This document shows positions 5,400-12,276 of a stretch of 16,940 nt of DNA, piece by piece (the first letter of the stretch is position 1; every line of letters begins with the position of its first letter). Position numbers and translations under genes: made by a program. The notes beneath the pieces were generated by a model. That model was not told the DNA's origin and did no database searches. It worked only from the letters and a program-made list of their open reading frames with translations. This DNA is from an uncultured Salinimicrobium sp. (GTDB lineage Bacteria; Bacteroidota; Bacteroidia; Flavobacteriales; Flavobacteriaceae), in assembly GCA_946887025.1 (NCBI GenBank), contig CAMPJY010000040.1, forward strand, positions 1 to 16,940. The letters are read 5' to 3'.

Positions 5400-6170
5400 A
5401 TGGCAACGTACAAGAAAAGGGGATATAAACCTAAGACCACTGAAGAGCAAGATATAGCTGTAGAGGACCAATCAACAACTGCAGAAGTATTTAACACCCT
5501 TGATGAGGGTGCGGGTAAGACCGAGGCATGGGTAGCGAAGAACCAGAAGTTCATTTTCATCATTATTGGTGCTGCTGCTCTGATCATCTTAGGATATCTG
5601 GGTTATAAGGAATTCATTCAGGAGCCTAAGGAAGCCGAGGCTGCCAACGAATTGTTCCAGGCTCAGGAATATTTTGAAGCTGCGCTGACTGCGCCGGCTA
5701 CAGAAAGTGATTCTCTTTTCACGCTCGCCCTTAACGGGGGAGAGGGGAAATATGGTTTCCTTGACGTCATAGAAGAATACAGTGGTACCGATGCCGCCAA
5801 TATTGCCAGGTACAGTGCAGGGATGTCTTTCCTGAACATCAATAAATACGACGAGGCCATCGAGCATCTGGATAATTTTGAAAGCGATGACCTTATCCTT
5901 TCAGCCCTTGCCAAAGGAGCCATAGGAGATGCGTTCCTTCAGCTTGAGCAGCCTAATGAAGCTCTGAACTATTATTCTGAAGCAGCTTCCATTAACGCGA
6001 ATAGCTTTACCACCCCACGATTCCTTATGAAAGCCGCAATCACGGCGCTTGATCTTGGAGAAGCGGGCAAGGCAGAAGATTTCCTTACCAGGATCAAGGA
6101 AGAGTTCCCTGAATCCCCACAAGCCGACCAGGTGGATGTGTACCTGGGGCAGGCAAAAGCAATGAATTAA
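5400..6170 (+). CDS. Membrane-anchored TPR protein (YfgM-like)
   Basis: The 256-residue protein has a charged N-terminal cytoplasmic part (1-48), one membrane segment (about 51-68, FIFIIIGAAALIILGYLG) and a C-terminal region of tetratricopeptide-like helix pairs. Examples are NELFQAQEYFEAAL (83-96), ISFL-type pairs around NKYDEAIEHLDNF (143-155) and QPNEALNYYSEAASIN (178-193). This matches the TPR_21/YfgM architecture, in which the TPR part faces the periplasm and helps envelope protein folding or complex assembly. The partner is unknown here. It starts 19 bases after a consensus -7 box and ends only 2 bases before ribH, so the two are co-transcribed; a functional link is not implied. Confident on fold, less so on role. 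Confidence 0.85.
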   Translation: MATYKKRGYKPKTTEEQDIAVEDQSTTAEVFNTLDEGAGKTEAWVAKNQKFIFIIIGAAALIILGYLGYKEFIQEPKEAEAANELFQAQEYFEAALTAPATESDSLFTLALNGGEGKYGFLDVIEEYSGTDAANIARYSAGMSFLNINKYDEAIEHLDNFESDDLILSALAKGAIGDAFLQLEQPNEALNYYSEAASINANSFTTPRFLMKAAITALDLGEAGKAEDFLTRIKEEFPESPQADQVDVYLGQAKAMN

Positions 6171-6172
6171 AA

Positions 6173-6676
6173 ATGGCTACAGAAGGAAAAAATCTTTCAG
6201 CATACGATAAGAACACAATCCCAAACGCGAAGGAATTCAGGTTTGGGATTGTCGTTTCTGAATGGAACGACCAGATCACCGAGAACCTCTATGAAGGGGC
6301 TATGCAGGTGTTCAGGGAAAACGGGGTAAGTGATGACAAGATCATCCGCTGGAACGTTCCAGGTAGCTTTGAGCTCATCTACGGATGTAAGAAGATGCAG
6401 GAAAGCTATGCCGATAATATGATCAATGCCATCATTGCGATAGGCAGCGTGATTGAGGGGGAGACCAGACATTTCGATTTTGTTTGTCAGGCAGTTTCTC
6501 AGGGTATTAAGGATCTTAATGTGCAGAATGATGTTCCTGTTATTTTCTGTGTCCTCACCGATCACCACCTTCAGCAGGCGATAGACCGTTCCGGAGGAAA
6601 GCATGGAAACAAGGGCGCTGAGGCGGCGGTTGCAGCCATAAAAATGGCGCAGCTTAAAAAGAACGCCCGAATGTAA
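6173..6676 (+). CDS. ribH: 6,7-dimethyl-8-ribityllumazine synthase
   Basis: Lumazine synthase condenses 5-amino-6-ribitylaminouracil with 3,4-dihydroxy-2-butanone 4-phosphate, the penultimate step of riboflavin synthesis, usually as an icosahedral shell. The 167-residue protein shows VSEWNDQI (28-35; Trp31 stacks on the substrate), VPGSFEL (62-68), GSVIEGETRHFDFV (91-104; His100 is the likely catalytic base) and IDRSGGKHGNKGAEAA (137-152; Arg139 binds phosphate). PVIFCVLTDHH (122-132) replaces the commoner VLTTDT, a variant I associate with Bacteroidetes. The stop of the TPR gene lies 2 bases upstream. No FMN riboswitch is visible before the operon, and no other riboflavin gene is nearby. Confidence 0.95.
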   Translation: MATEGKNLSAYDKNTIPNAKEFRFGIVVSEWNDQITENLYEGAMQVFRENGVSDDKIIRWNVPGSFELIYGCKKMQESYADNMINAIIAIGSVIEGETRHFDFVCQAVSQGIKDLNVQNDVPVIFCVLTDHHLQQAIDRSGGKHGNKGAEAAVAAIKMAQLKKNARM

Positions 6677-6683
6677 AATCCTT

Positions 6684-6702
6684 TGCCCTCGGCACTGTTT
6701 TT
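6684..6702 (+). terminator. Weak hairpin with T-run after ribH, possible terminator
   Basis: TGCC-CTC-GGCA (6684-6694) is a 4-base stem with a 3-base loop, followed two bases later by GTTTTTG. The stem is short, so termination would be partial at best. It fits the position between the TPR-ribH unit and a separate downstream promoter. Confidence 0.3.
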
Positions 6703-6752
6703 GTAGTTTGTACTTTCACAGGAAGTTCCTCGGAATTCTTGTGCATTTTGAG

Positions 6753-6760
6753 TAAATTTG
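6753..6760 (+). promoter_or_regulatory. -7 promoter element before the mutL operon
   Basis: TAAATTTG matches TAnnTTTG at all fixed positions and lies 25 bases before the TTG start of the small membrane protein gene. It suggests that small protein-mutL-rhomboid-rhomboid-EEP has its own promoter in the 109-base gap after ribH. No clear -33 element is seen. Confidence 0.5.
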
Positions 6761-6785
6761 AATTTCACTAATTAAACAGCGCATC

Positions 6786-7082
6786 TTGAAGGTTGGTAGT
6801 TTCCTAAAAGCAAAAAAGAACAACCGTTATAATTACACTCCACGGTATTATAAGGGAAAGGATATTGGTAATATTTACGATTTTGGATCAAAATTCGATA
6901 AATACAGGGAGGCCACCAATGATATAGACTTTGGATCACATTGGTCTGAAGCCCGCAGGAACAGCCGTACCAGGGGCAACAGGGAAGTGAACAAGCGCAT
7001 GCTGGTCATCATCGCGATCCTGGTGCTTTTATTTCTGTGGATCATAGACTTCGATTTATCCATCTTCACGAATCCCCTGTAA
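6786..7082 (+). CDS. Small single-pass membrane protein upstream of mutL
   Basis: This 98-residue protein has a basic, tyrosine-rich N-terminal half with RYNYTPRYYKG (14-24), a motif I recognise from short flavobacterial proteins in this same ribH-mutL position. A single membrane helix lies near the C-terminus (about 72-88, MLVIIAILVLLFLWIID). In databases such proteins are often labelled 'riboflavin synthase subunit beta', apparently carried over from neighbouring ribH; nothing in the sequence supports that. The start appears to be a TTG at 6786: no ATG or GTG occurs between the upstream in-frame stop (6759-6761) and the conserved motif. Its stop TAA shares one base with the mutL ATG. Its function is unknown. 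Confidence 0.75.
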   Translation: MKVGSFLKAKKNNRYNYTPRYYKGKDIGNIYDFGSKFDKYREATNDIDFGSHWSEARRNSRTRGNREVNKRMLVIIAILVLLFLWIIDFDLSIFTNPL

Positions 7083-8929
7083 TGAATGATGTTATTCATC
7101 TTTTACCCGATCATGTAGCCAATCAGATCGCTGCCGGGGAGGTGGTTCAGAGGCCTGCGTCCCTTATCAAGGAACTTCTTGAGAACTCTATCGACGCAGA
7201 AGCGGGGAATATCAAAGTAATTATCAAGGAAGCAGGAAAAACCCTCGTGCAGGTTATCGACGACGGGAAGGGCATGAGTCATACCGATGCCCGTCTTAGT
7301 TTTGAACGCCACGCTACCTCCAAGATCGCGTCGGCAGAAGACCTGTTCCAGCTGCGTACCAAAGGTTTCAGGGGAGAAGCGCTGGCTTCGATTGCTGCTA
7401 TTGCCCATGTGGAGCTGAAAACCAGGAGGGAAGAGGACGAGATAGGCAGCTTTATCAAGATTGAAGGCAGTGAAGTGGTTTCCCAGGAAGCCTGCGTAAC
7501 TCCTGTGGGCACTTCTATCTGTGTCAAGAATCTTTTCTATAATATTCCAGCCAGGCGTAATTTTCTTAAGAGTGACACCGTGGAAATGCGCCATATCATT
7601 GACGAATTTCAAAGGGTGGCTTTGGCGCATCCCTCGATTCAATTTTCCCTTTTTCATAATTCGGGGGAACTTTTCCAGCTTCCTTCGAGTAACTACAGAC
7701 AGCGGATTGTAAATATCCTCGGGGGGAAGACAAATGAAAAGCTGGTTCCGGTGGAAGAGGATACAGAGATCCTCAAGATAAAAGGCTTTGTCGGAAAACC
7801 GGAGTTTGCAAAACGCACCCGGGGGGAACAATTCTTCTTTGTCAACGACCGTTTTATAAAAAGCCCTTACCTGAACCATGCGGTGACCGCAGCTTTTGAA
7901 GGGCTTTTGAAGGATAAAACCTATCCGAGTTATTTTCTTTACCTCGATGTGGATCCCAAAAGTATTGATATAAATATCCACCCCACGAAAACAGAGATCA
8001 AGTTTGACGATGAACATTCGCTGTATTCCATTTTAAGAAGTTCCATAAAACACAGCCTCGGACAGTTCAATGTGGCCCCTGTTCTGGATTTTGAGCGAGA
8101 TGCCAGCCTCGATTCTCCTTATGAATTTTCCAAACGTGGGACTTCTGCCCCGCAGATCGAGGTGGATAGGAATTTTAATCCCTTCAAGAACGAGGATAGT
8201 CCAAAGACCAGTTATCCCGGATTTCAACGGGAGGTGAAGTGGGAGAGTCTGTACGTCGGCTTACAGCCAAAAGAGTCGGAGGCTTTTCAGGGGGATTTCA
8301 GCAACGTGGAATTTGAAAGCGATGCGGTAACGGGAAATTTGTTCGGTTCCACTGAGGAAAGTACTTCCGGGAGCACTACCTTTCAGCTGAACAAGAAATA
8401 TATCGTCAGCAGCCTGAAAAGCGGTATTCTGGTGATAGATCAGCACCGGGCTCATACCAGGATCCTTTACGAGGAACTGTTGAAGAATATTACCCTGACA
8501 TCGGCGGTGAGCCAGCAGCTCCTTTTTCCGCTAAGGCTTCAGTTCAATCAGCAGGAAATAACCCTGTTGAAAGAAAATAAGGAGGCTTTGGAGCAAACCG
8601 GGTTCATATTTTCTGAATTTACCCAGGATTCCGTTGAAATTAATGGAATTCCTACCCTGATCTCGGAAAGTGAGGTAGCCATGTTACTGGAACAACTGAT
8701 CTCCGATCTGGAGAACGAGGTGCCGGATAGCGGTTTCTCCCAAATAGATACCCTCTCCAAATCCCTTGCAAAAGGAATGGCAGTGAAATCGGGCACTGTA
8801 TTGAACAATCAGGAGCAGCAGCATATGGTGAACTCCTTATTTGCCTGTAAAGAATCAAGTTTAACGCCTTTCAACAGACCGATATTCATAACTTTGACGG
8901 TAGACGAACTGGATAAAAAATTTATGTAA
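7082..8929 (+). CDS. mutL: DNA mismatch repair protein MutL
   Basis: MutL is the GHKL ATPase that couples mismatch recognition by MutS to strand incision and removal. The 615-residue product has an intact ATPase domain: NQIAAGEVVQRPASL (14-28), KELLENSIDA (30-39; Glu31 catalytic), DDGKGM (60-65), RHATSKI (76-82) and GFRGEAL (95-101). A variable linker follows (about 335-430), then the C-terminal dimerisation domain with a clamp-binding-like QQLLFPL (478-484). The endonuclease motifs are altered: DQHRAHTRILYE (453-464) where DQHAxxExxxxE is usual, and TPFNRP (595-600) where CPHGRP is usual. The frame is open further upstream (to 7037), but the ATG at 7082 overlaps the preceding stop codon by one base and gives the family's N-terminus. 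Confidence 0.97.
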   Translation: MNDVIHLLPDHVANQIAAGEVVQRPASLIKELLENSIDAEAGNIKVIIKEAGKTLVQVIDDGKGMSHTDARLSFERHATSKIASAEDLFQLRTKGFRGEALASIAAIAHVELKTRREEDEIGSFIKIEGSEVVSQEACVTPVGTSICVKNLFYNIPARRNFLKSDTVEMRHIIDEFQRVALAHPSIQFSLFHNSGELFQLPSSNYRQRIVNILGGKTNEKLVPVEEDTEILKIKGFVGKPEFAKRTRGEQFFFVNDRFIKSPYLNHAVTAAFEGLLKDKTYPSYFLYLDVDPKSIDINIHPTKTEIKFDDEHSLYSILRSSIKHSLGQFNVAPVLDFERDASLDSPYEFSKRGTSAPQIEVDRNFNPFKNEDSPKTSYPGFQREVKWESLYVGLQPKESEAFQGDFSNVEFESDAVTGNLFGSTEESTSGSTTFQLNKKYIVSSLKSGILVIDQHRAHTRILYEELLKNITLTSAVSQQLLFPLRLQFNQQEITLLKENKEALEQTGFIFSEFTQDSVEINGIPTLISESEVAMLLEQLISDLENEVPDSGFSQIDTLSKSLAKGMAVKSGTVLNNQEQQHMVNSLFACKESSLTPFNRPIFITLTVDELDKKFM

Positions 8930-9673
8930 ATGGGAAGAATTACCGAAACCGTTAAGGTTCTTTTAATTATTAATGTAATATTCTTCTTGGGGACCCTGAC
9001 TCTGGGGGAGACCTCTTATCGGTTATTCTCACTGTGGTTTTTTGAGAATGAAAACTTCGGCGTCTGGCAGATAATCACCCATATGTTCATGCACGGCGGG
9101 TTCGCCCATATTCTTTTTAATATGTATGCCCTTTGGGCTTTTGGAAGTCCCATCGAACAGATGCTGGGACAGAAAAAATTCCTTTTCTTCTATTTTTCCG
9201 CAGGAATAGGTGCCGCCCTGATACATACCCTCGTAAATTACTACCACTTCCAGGCTGGATTTAATACGCTATTGGAAGCGGGCATGAATGCTGAAGGAAT
9301 CTATAGATTACTTGAAACCGGGCAATACAATACTGCCATCTTAAATGACGTCTCAACGGGTATGCTTCAGGAATTCTATGCTTCGGTCAATACCCCTGCT
9401 GTGGGAGCTTCGGGTGCAATATATGGGATCCTTGTGGCGTTTGGGATGATGTTCCCGAATGTGGAGTTGTTTTTACTTTTTGTTCCGGTTCCCATTAAAG
9501 CCAAATATTTTATACCCGCCTTAATTGCCATAGATTTGTTTTCAGGCTTCACGGGATATTCCTTATTTGGTGGAGGCGTTGCCCATTTTGCCCACGTCGG
9601 TGGAGCTCTGTTCGGCTTTATTATGATGTGGTACTGGAAAAAGAATCAGTTTGATCAAAACAGATGGTATTGA
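8930..9673 (+). CDS. Rhomboid family intramembrane serine protease (first of two)
   Basis: Rhomboids cleave membrane proteins inside the bilayer with a Ser-His dyad. The 247-residue protein has about six membrane segments and the classical elements: WQIITHMFMHGGFAHILFN (46-64; loop-1 and helix-2 motif), GASGAIYG (159-166; Ser161 nucleophile) and HFAHVGGALFG (219-229; His222). An extra hydrophilic stretch of roughly 50 residues (about 104-156) separates the third membrane helix from the Ser helix, longer than in compact bacterial rhomboids. The ATG directly follows the mutL stop with no gap. A second rhomboid gene follows, sharing one base with its stop. Active-site residues are complete; the substrate is unknown. 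Confidence 0.93.
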   Translation: MGRITETVKVLLIINVIFFLGTLTLGETSYRLFSLWFFENENFGVWQIITHMFMHGGFAHILFNMYALWAFGSPIEQMLGQKKFLFFYFSAGIGAALIHTLVNYYHFQAGFNTLLEAGMNAEGIYRLLETGQYNTAILNDVSTGMLQEFYASVNTPAVGASGAIYGILVAFGMMFPNVELFLLFVPVPIKAKYFIPALIAIDLFSGFTGYSLFGGGVAHFAHVGGALFGFIMMWYWKKNQFDQNRWY

Positions 9674-10584
9674 TGAGAAGAGCGGATAACATAAAATATA
9701 AACTTCAGACCGCCAGCGTAACTGAGAAACTGATCGCAGTCAATGTGATTGTCTTTGTGTTATTTTTCCTGTTCAGGACCATCGCCTTTTTGTTTCAGCT
9801 TCCCGGGGATTTTCTTCTGGGATGGTTTGTCTTTCCTGCCGATCCAGCGGAATTCTTATACAAGCCCTGGTCCATCATCACCTATGCCTTCCTGCACAGT
9901 GGCATCTGGCATATACTTTCCAACATGTTGATCCTGTATTATGCAGGTGTTTATTTTCTGACTTATTTTTCTCCAAAGAAACTGCTGACATTTTATTTTT
10001 CGGGAGCCATTTTTGGGGCCGTGGTCTTTATATTAAGCTATAATCTCTTCCCTGCCTTTGCCGGGGCTGGGAAATCCTATTTACTGGGCGCTTCTGCAGC
10101 TGTGATGTCAGTCCTGGTGGGGATAGCAACTCATATTCCTCATATGAGGATACGCCTTATTTTGATAGGCAGCATCAAGTTCTGGTGGATTGCCGCCTTC
10201 CTTGTGATCCTGGATATCATTCAGATCCCGATAAGCAACCCCGGAGGCCACCTGGCGCATTTGGGAGGAGCTGCCTTTGGCTACATTTATGCCACCCAAC
10301 TGGGCAGGGGAAATGATTTTGCAAAGCCTTTTGAGAACCTTCTCGACTGGATTTCCTCCTTATTCTCATCAGCTCCAAGGGTTAAAAAAAGCCCCTTAAA
10401 AACGGTACACCGCAGGAAAAAGGAGCAGTCATCCACAACCACTTCCAAACATTCCTATAGAAGGCAGAAGAATGAGGAACAGGAGAAAATCGATGCCATT
10501 CTTGATAAAATCAGCAAGAGTGGTTACGACAGCCTTACCAAGCAGGAGAAGGATTTTTTATTCAATGCAGGAAAAGACAATTGA
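9673..10584 (+). CDS. Rhomboid family protease with basic C-terminal tail (second of two)
   Basis: A 303-residue rhomboid-like membrane protein. PWSIITYAFLHSGIWHILSN (about 65-84) is the loop-1 motif, GASAAVMS (139-146) holds the putative nucleophile Ser141, and HLAHLGGAAFG (193-203) holds His196. The usual GxSG is GxSA here, a variant of one position after the Ser. After the last membrane helix comes a basic cytosolic tail (about 215-303) ending in ILDKISKSGYDSLTKQEKDF, the short C-terminal module (DUF6576-like) common on Bacteroidetes rhomboids. The ATG at 9673 overlaps the previous stop (TGATG); an in-frame ATG at 9664 is an alternative, adding 3 residues. It overlaps the next gene in the same way. 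Confidence 0.9.
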   Translation: MRRADNIKYKLQTASVTEKLIAVNVIVFVLFFLFRTIAFLFQLPGDFLLGWFVFPADPAEFLYKPWSIITYAFLHSGIWHILSNMLILYYAGVYFLTYFSPKKLLTFYFSGAIFGAVVFILSYNLFPAFAGAGKSYLLGASAAVMSVLVGIATHIPHMRIRLILIGSIKFWWIAAFLVILDIIQIPISNPGGHLAHLGGAAFGYIYATQLGRGNDFAKPFENLLDWISSLFSSAPRVKKSPLKTVHRRKKEQSSTTTSKHSYRRQKNEEQEKIDAILDKISKSGYDSLTKQEKDFLFNAGKDN

Positions 10585-11618
10585 TGAAAGGATTGAACTG
10601 GTTTGATAAATTCCTGTTTTTCCTGAACTCCCTTCTGGCGGTTGCGCTTCTGTTTTCTTATTTACTGCCTTACATCCCCCCACAGACTTTTGCAATTTTA
10701 TCCGTATTCAGTCTGGCGGTACCGCTTTTTATTATTTTAAATCTCCTGTTTCTTATCTATTGGTTTCTAAGGTTTAAAAAACAATTCTTTCTTCCCCTGG
10801 TGGTACTTCTTATTGGATTTAACCATCTGACGTCCATTTATGAATTTTCTTCAACGGAAGAGGTGGAAAGGGAGACAGGGACCTTGAAATTGCTGAGTTA
10901 TAACGTTAAGCAGTTCAACCAGTATGGGTGGGATAAACAGAGGGATATTCCTGAAAAAATAGGAGCCTTTGTTGCCAAGGAAGATCCTGATATCATGGGT
11001 TTCCAGGAATATTATAGCGGTGAGTTGAATATAGCCCGGAAGTTTTCCCACAAGTACCTCCATGTTAAGGAAAAGAATGCGGAATTCGGACTGGCTATTT
11101 TGTCAAAGTACCCCATAATCCATTCCGGTTCCCTTGATTTCCCCACCAGGAGTAATAACAATGCCATTTATGCTGACATAGTGGCTTTCGGGGATACCAT
11201 TCGCGTATTTAACGTTCATTTCCAGTCCTTCAGTCTGAAACCTGATCTGGATAACCTGGAGCAGGAACAGTCTAAAAGAGTTTTTCTAGGGATGGGAAGG
11301 ACCTTTATCAAGCAGCAGGAGCAGATGGAAATGGTGCTGGAGATGGTGCAGGCCTCCCCCTACAGGAATATCATTTTGGGCGATTTTAATAATACGGCCT
11401 ATTCCTATATCTATAGGGAGATCAGGAGTGCAGGCTTCAATGATGCCTATAAGGAGGAAGGGAATGGTTTTGGAAGAAGCTTTGACTTTGATTATTTCCC
11501 GTTGAGGATTGATTATATAATGCCTGATGAGAGCTTTGAGATACTATCCTTTGAGACCAAGGAGGTACATTATTCAGATCATTTTCCGGTTATGGCGCTG
11601 GTAAAGCCTTTGAAGTAG
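10584..11618 (+). CDS. Membrane-anchored endonuclease/exonuclease/phosphatase-family protein
   Basis: The EEP (DNase I-like) fold covers phosphodiesterases acting on nucleic acids, phospholipids or phosphoinositides. Three hydrophobic segments (about 8-30, 36-60, 68-84) anchor a C-terminal domain of about 245 residues with complete EEP motifs: LLSYNVKQFN (103-112; Asn107), MGFQEY (138-143; Glu142), VFNVHFQS (208-215; His212), ILGDFNNTAYS (264-274; Asp267, Asn269), RIDYIM (308-313; Asp310) and YSDHFPV (330-336; Asp332, His333). With the Lys-rich ends after the helices I cannot settle which side the domain faces. The ATG at 10584 overlaps the rhomboid stop by one base (TGATG). It is the last gene of the operon. 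The substrate is unknown. Confidence 0.9.
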   Translation: MKGLNWFDKFLFFLNSLLAVALLFSYLLPYIPPQTFAILSVFSLAVPLFIILNLLFLIYWFLRFKKQFFLPLVVLLIGFNHLTSIYEFSSTEEVERETGTLKLLSYNVKQFNQYGWDKQRDIPEKIGAFVAKEDPDIMGFQEYYSGELNIARKFSHKYLHVKEKNAEFGLAILSKYPIIHSGSLDFPTRSNNNAIYADIVAFGDTIRVFNVHFQSFSLKPDLDNLEQEQSKRVFLGMGRTFIKQQEQMEMVLEMVQASPYRNIILGDFNNTAYSYIYREIRSAGFNDAYKEEGNGFGRSFDFDYFPLRIDYIMPDESFEILSFETKEVHYSDHFPVMALVKPLK

Positions 11619-11648
11619 AACTTTTTCGTAAAGCAACTGTTTTATTTG

Positions 11649-12275
11649 TTATAACCTCTGTCTTTGAAGATATGCCTGACTGGCAGGACCTTCATTGAAA
11701 AGCAGGTCCAGAATACAGAGATCCTCTATAAATCCGTATTTGGGTGCAAATACCTGGCTATAATTTTCTAAGTGGAAATCACCTCCTCTTTTTGCATTTA
11801 CGAGCGCTCTTCTGTCCAGAACCGGGCTAGGAGGATTCAGGATATATTCCGCAGTTCTTTCAGGCTCCAGATCGATTTGAAGGCAGTCTGAGAGCAGATC
11901 AAAACATTCGTAATTAAAATCCAGCAGGAACTTGTGATTCTTTTGATAAAGGGGCTGGAATTCATCCTCATAAAACTCAAAGAAAGGGGAAGTTCGGTAA
12001 GCCGTTTGCAGCGATTTCCAGTGCTGTTTCTGCCAGTTGAATTCATTTTCAATCCTAACTTCCTTATATTTCTGGTGTTGGGATTTATCACCTGTATGTT
12101 TAATGGGAATATTCAGGGACAGCTTTCCGTTGGCACCATAGATATACATCCGGTTGCGGTAAGTCTGTTTCTGATAATTGTCCTCATTCTCGAAGAGCAG
12201 GGCTTCTGCATTTTCCAGGGCCACAAATTGGGAGATGGGGCCGAAATAACAGGGATGTAAAAGCACTACTGGCAT
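11649..12275 (-). CDS. WbqC family protein
   Basis: This 208-residue protein belongs to the WbqC family, first named from O-antigen gene clusters; the biochemical role is unproven. Visible signatures are LLHPCYFGPISQFVAL (5-20), ENEDNYQKQTYRNRMYI (29-45) and GKLSLNIPIKH (50-60), followed by WQKQHWKSLQTAYRTSPFF (81-99), all typical of the family in Bacteroidetes. The frame continues upstream into lepB (to 12317), but the ATG at 12275, one base after the lepB stop, gives the family's N-terminus and is preferred. It is the last gene of the parA-led operon and converges with the EEP gene across a 30-base gap in which I see no clear terminator. Confidence 0.88.
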   Translation of the reverse strand: MPVVLLHPCYFGPISQFVALENAEALLFENEDNYQKQTYRNRMYIYGANGKLSLNIPIKHTGDKSQHQKYKEVRIENEFNWQKQHWKSLQTAYRTSPFFEFYEDEFQPLYQKNHKFLLDFNYECFDLLSDCLQIDLEPERTAEYILNPPSPVLDRRALVNAKRGGDFHLENYSQVFAPKYGFIEDLCILDLLFNEGPASQAYLQRQRL

Positions 12276-12276
12276 A

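Noticed and set aside
6677..6785. FMN riboswitch or other structured RNA beside ribH
   Set aside because: The 109-base gap lacks RFN-element conserved blocks, lies downstream of ribH, and is accounted for by a weak hairpin and a promoter.
7103..8017. A 304-codon open frame antisense to mutL
   Set aside because: It lies wholly opposite the conserved ATPase domain of mutL, and its translation shows no recognisable motif. It is a by-product of mutL codon usage.
10425..10433. TCATCCACA as a DnaA box
   Set aside because: A single mismatched site inside the rhomboid gene, with no cluster and no AT-rich unwinding element nearby.
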